This document shows positions 1-64,000 of a DNA stretch of 64,000 nucleotides, in pieces (the stretch's first letter is position 1; each line of letters opens with the position of its first letter). Source of the DNA: Trochalopteron elliotii. Lineage: Eukaryota; Chordata; Aves; Passeriformes; Leiothrichidae. A model generated the notes under the pieces. That model saw only the letters and a program-made list of their open reading frames with translations. It made no database searches and was not told the DNA's origin. Both the position numbers and the translations under genes were made by a program. Where the stretch lies: assembly GCA_024734555.1 (NCBI GenBank), contig JANPWX010000097.1, forward strand, positions 6,153,369 through 6,217,368, read 5' to 3'.

Positions 1-62642
<62,642 letters not shown>

Positions 62643-64000
62643 CTATAAAAACAAACCAGAAATACACAAAACTCTCTCACACTCACAAAGAGCTGCCAGC
62701 AAAACAGGTGTTGAAAAGGCCAAATTTACATGAAGTATCAGATTTTTAATTTTTTTTTTTTACTACTAAAAGGGATAGTGGGAGCATATTAGCATATTGA
62801 TTTTCTTAATTTTAAATTAGAAACAAAAATATCACACCATCTTAATTGTTACAGATGAACAGAAGCTATATTAATTATGTAGCTCAATAGTGACAATGTG
62901 CTTTAAAAAATAATACTAAATAGTCATTTAGAAAGTAATTATTTTTTAGTCCAGATCCAATACTTGTCTAAGGTTTCTTTTTGAAGATTTCCCATGTATC
63001 AGGCTAATTACAGTGCAACACAAAAACATGACAGGACAAATCCTTCTTTTTAAATAAAATAAATAAATAAGTAGGCCTTAAGGCCTAGAGGTGTGACTTA
63101 TCAACTTTTCTTACAGAACACAGCTTTGTTTATTTTTCCTGAGATGCTTTGAATACCACGTCAGGTGTGCCTCCTCAAGAGCAGCAAGAGGAGGAAAAAG
63201 AATTGCAAACAAGCACAAATAGCATAAACAGCACTAATTTAAGAGGCTCTAATCTTATCCTCATAATCATAAATCCACCCTTTTGAATATTGCTCTTCCC
63301 AGATTCTAAGGCTTTTTCCAACTCTTCTCCAACTATCTGCTGACCATCAGCCAAGCCTGCAAAGCTAGACAACAGATGAAAAAAATCTCTGCAAAGCAGT
63401 GATTTCTTTTCAAGGTATACCATTACTGATGTTACGGAGGGGAGGAAATCACTTGTTTTTCTTTCAAGAAGAATTTGAGATTTCAAATCACTGTGAAGTC
63501 CAGTGGCTTTCAACCTCCCCCTAGGCAGCCTTTTCCCCACCCCTCCTTAAAGATAATTAATCAACAAATATACTTATTATATATAAGTAACTCTACTTAT
63601 AAGGGACTCTAGGCAATGCCTACATTAGAGTTAATTATGTTAGATTAACTTTCCTAGTCAGGGAAGGGGATTTCTGTGCAAACTAATTGATCATTGAATT
63701 ATAACTGCTAACAAATCACAGCTTTTTAAGCAACCTGTCCACCTGCACAAAGAACTGTTAAATTTGTTTCTCAGAATATTGGAATAATTTCTAATCTTAG
63801 CTTTCCAAGAAAAGGAATTTTACACAGAGTTTACACATGACAAGTATTCCTGTGCATCAGCTGAGAAACAAGTCGTTGATATCCTCAGTCTGCTGGCAAA
63901 CATGAGGTGAAACAGGCTAGCATAAGCTCTGGAGAAAGAAATTCAAGTTTAGGCATTTTATTTCATGCCTCCAATTGACTAAAAGTGTACAGCTATGCAG
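62643..64000 (-). other. Intron upstream of exon 1 (5' part outside window)
   Basis: Ends in TTTTTATAG before exon 1. No upstream pecanex exon was found. A 121-codon open frame at 63175-63540 on the minus strand has no splice-bounded or protein support. Confidence 0.65.

Noticed and set aside
63175..63540. 121-codon open frame on the minus strand upstream of exon 1
   Set aside because: No family resemblance, no fitting splice sites and no conserved pecanex motif. A frame of this length is expected a few times by chance in 64 kb of six-frame sequence.

Overview
The window is vertebrate nuclear DNA, very probably from a bird. It is AT-rich, has no bacterial-type gene packing, carries several CR1 LINE fragments whose 3' ends have the avian form (a short terminal repeat resembling ATTCTATGATTCTGTG, no poly-A tail), and is built of small exons in long introns. 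One protein-coding gene is supported: an internal piece of a pecanex family gene on the minus strand. It is best assigned to PCNX2, because the loop motif LRKHHPW and the segment ISHPILK read as PCNX2 rather than PCNX1 as I remember those paralogs. I could not run an alignment.

Fourteen coding exons were read directly, from 62642 (5' side) down to 4058 (3' side). Every junction keeps the reading frame. They join to 1715 nt, about 571 codons, with no internal stop. They encode the multi-pass membrane part of pecanex. The N-terminal exons lie beyond position 64000. The conserved Pecanex C-terminal domain lies beyond position 1, because the intron after the last visible exon runs off the window.

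Layout, low to high coordinates: 1-4057 intron; exon 14 at 4058-4187; a 4.5-kb intron with U12-type signals; exon 13 at 8662-8770; a 12.2-kb intron with a GC donor; exon 12 at 21002-21179; exon 11 at 24637-24778; exons 10 and 9 close together at 28511-28661 and 29157-29249; exon 8 at 35659-35755; exon 7 at 37925-38034; a 10.6-kb intron; exons 6 and 5 at 48617-48708 and 49290-49400; exon 4 at 54282-54453; a 33-nt microexon 3 at 61076-61108, only 99 bp from exon 2 at 61208-61361; exon 1 at 62500-62642; intron to the window end. Exon numbers are local to this window.

The rest is intron: CR1 remnants of different ages in both orientations, a few simple repeats, A/T tracts and two long hairpins. 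The most unusual point is that exon 13 is flanked by two different non-GT-AG introns. The upstream one is GC-AG. The downstream one has a perfect ATATCCTT donor, a near-consensus U12 branch site and an AG acceptor. No second gene, RNA gene or novel gene system could be supported.
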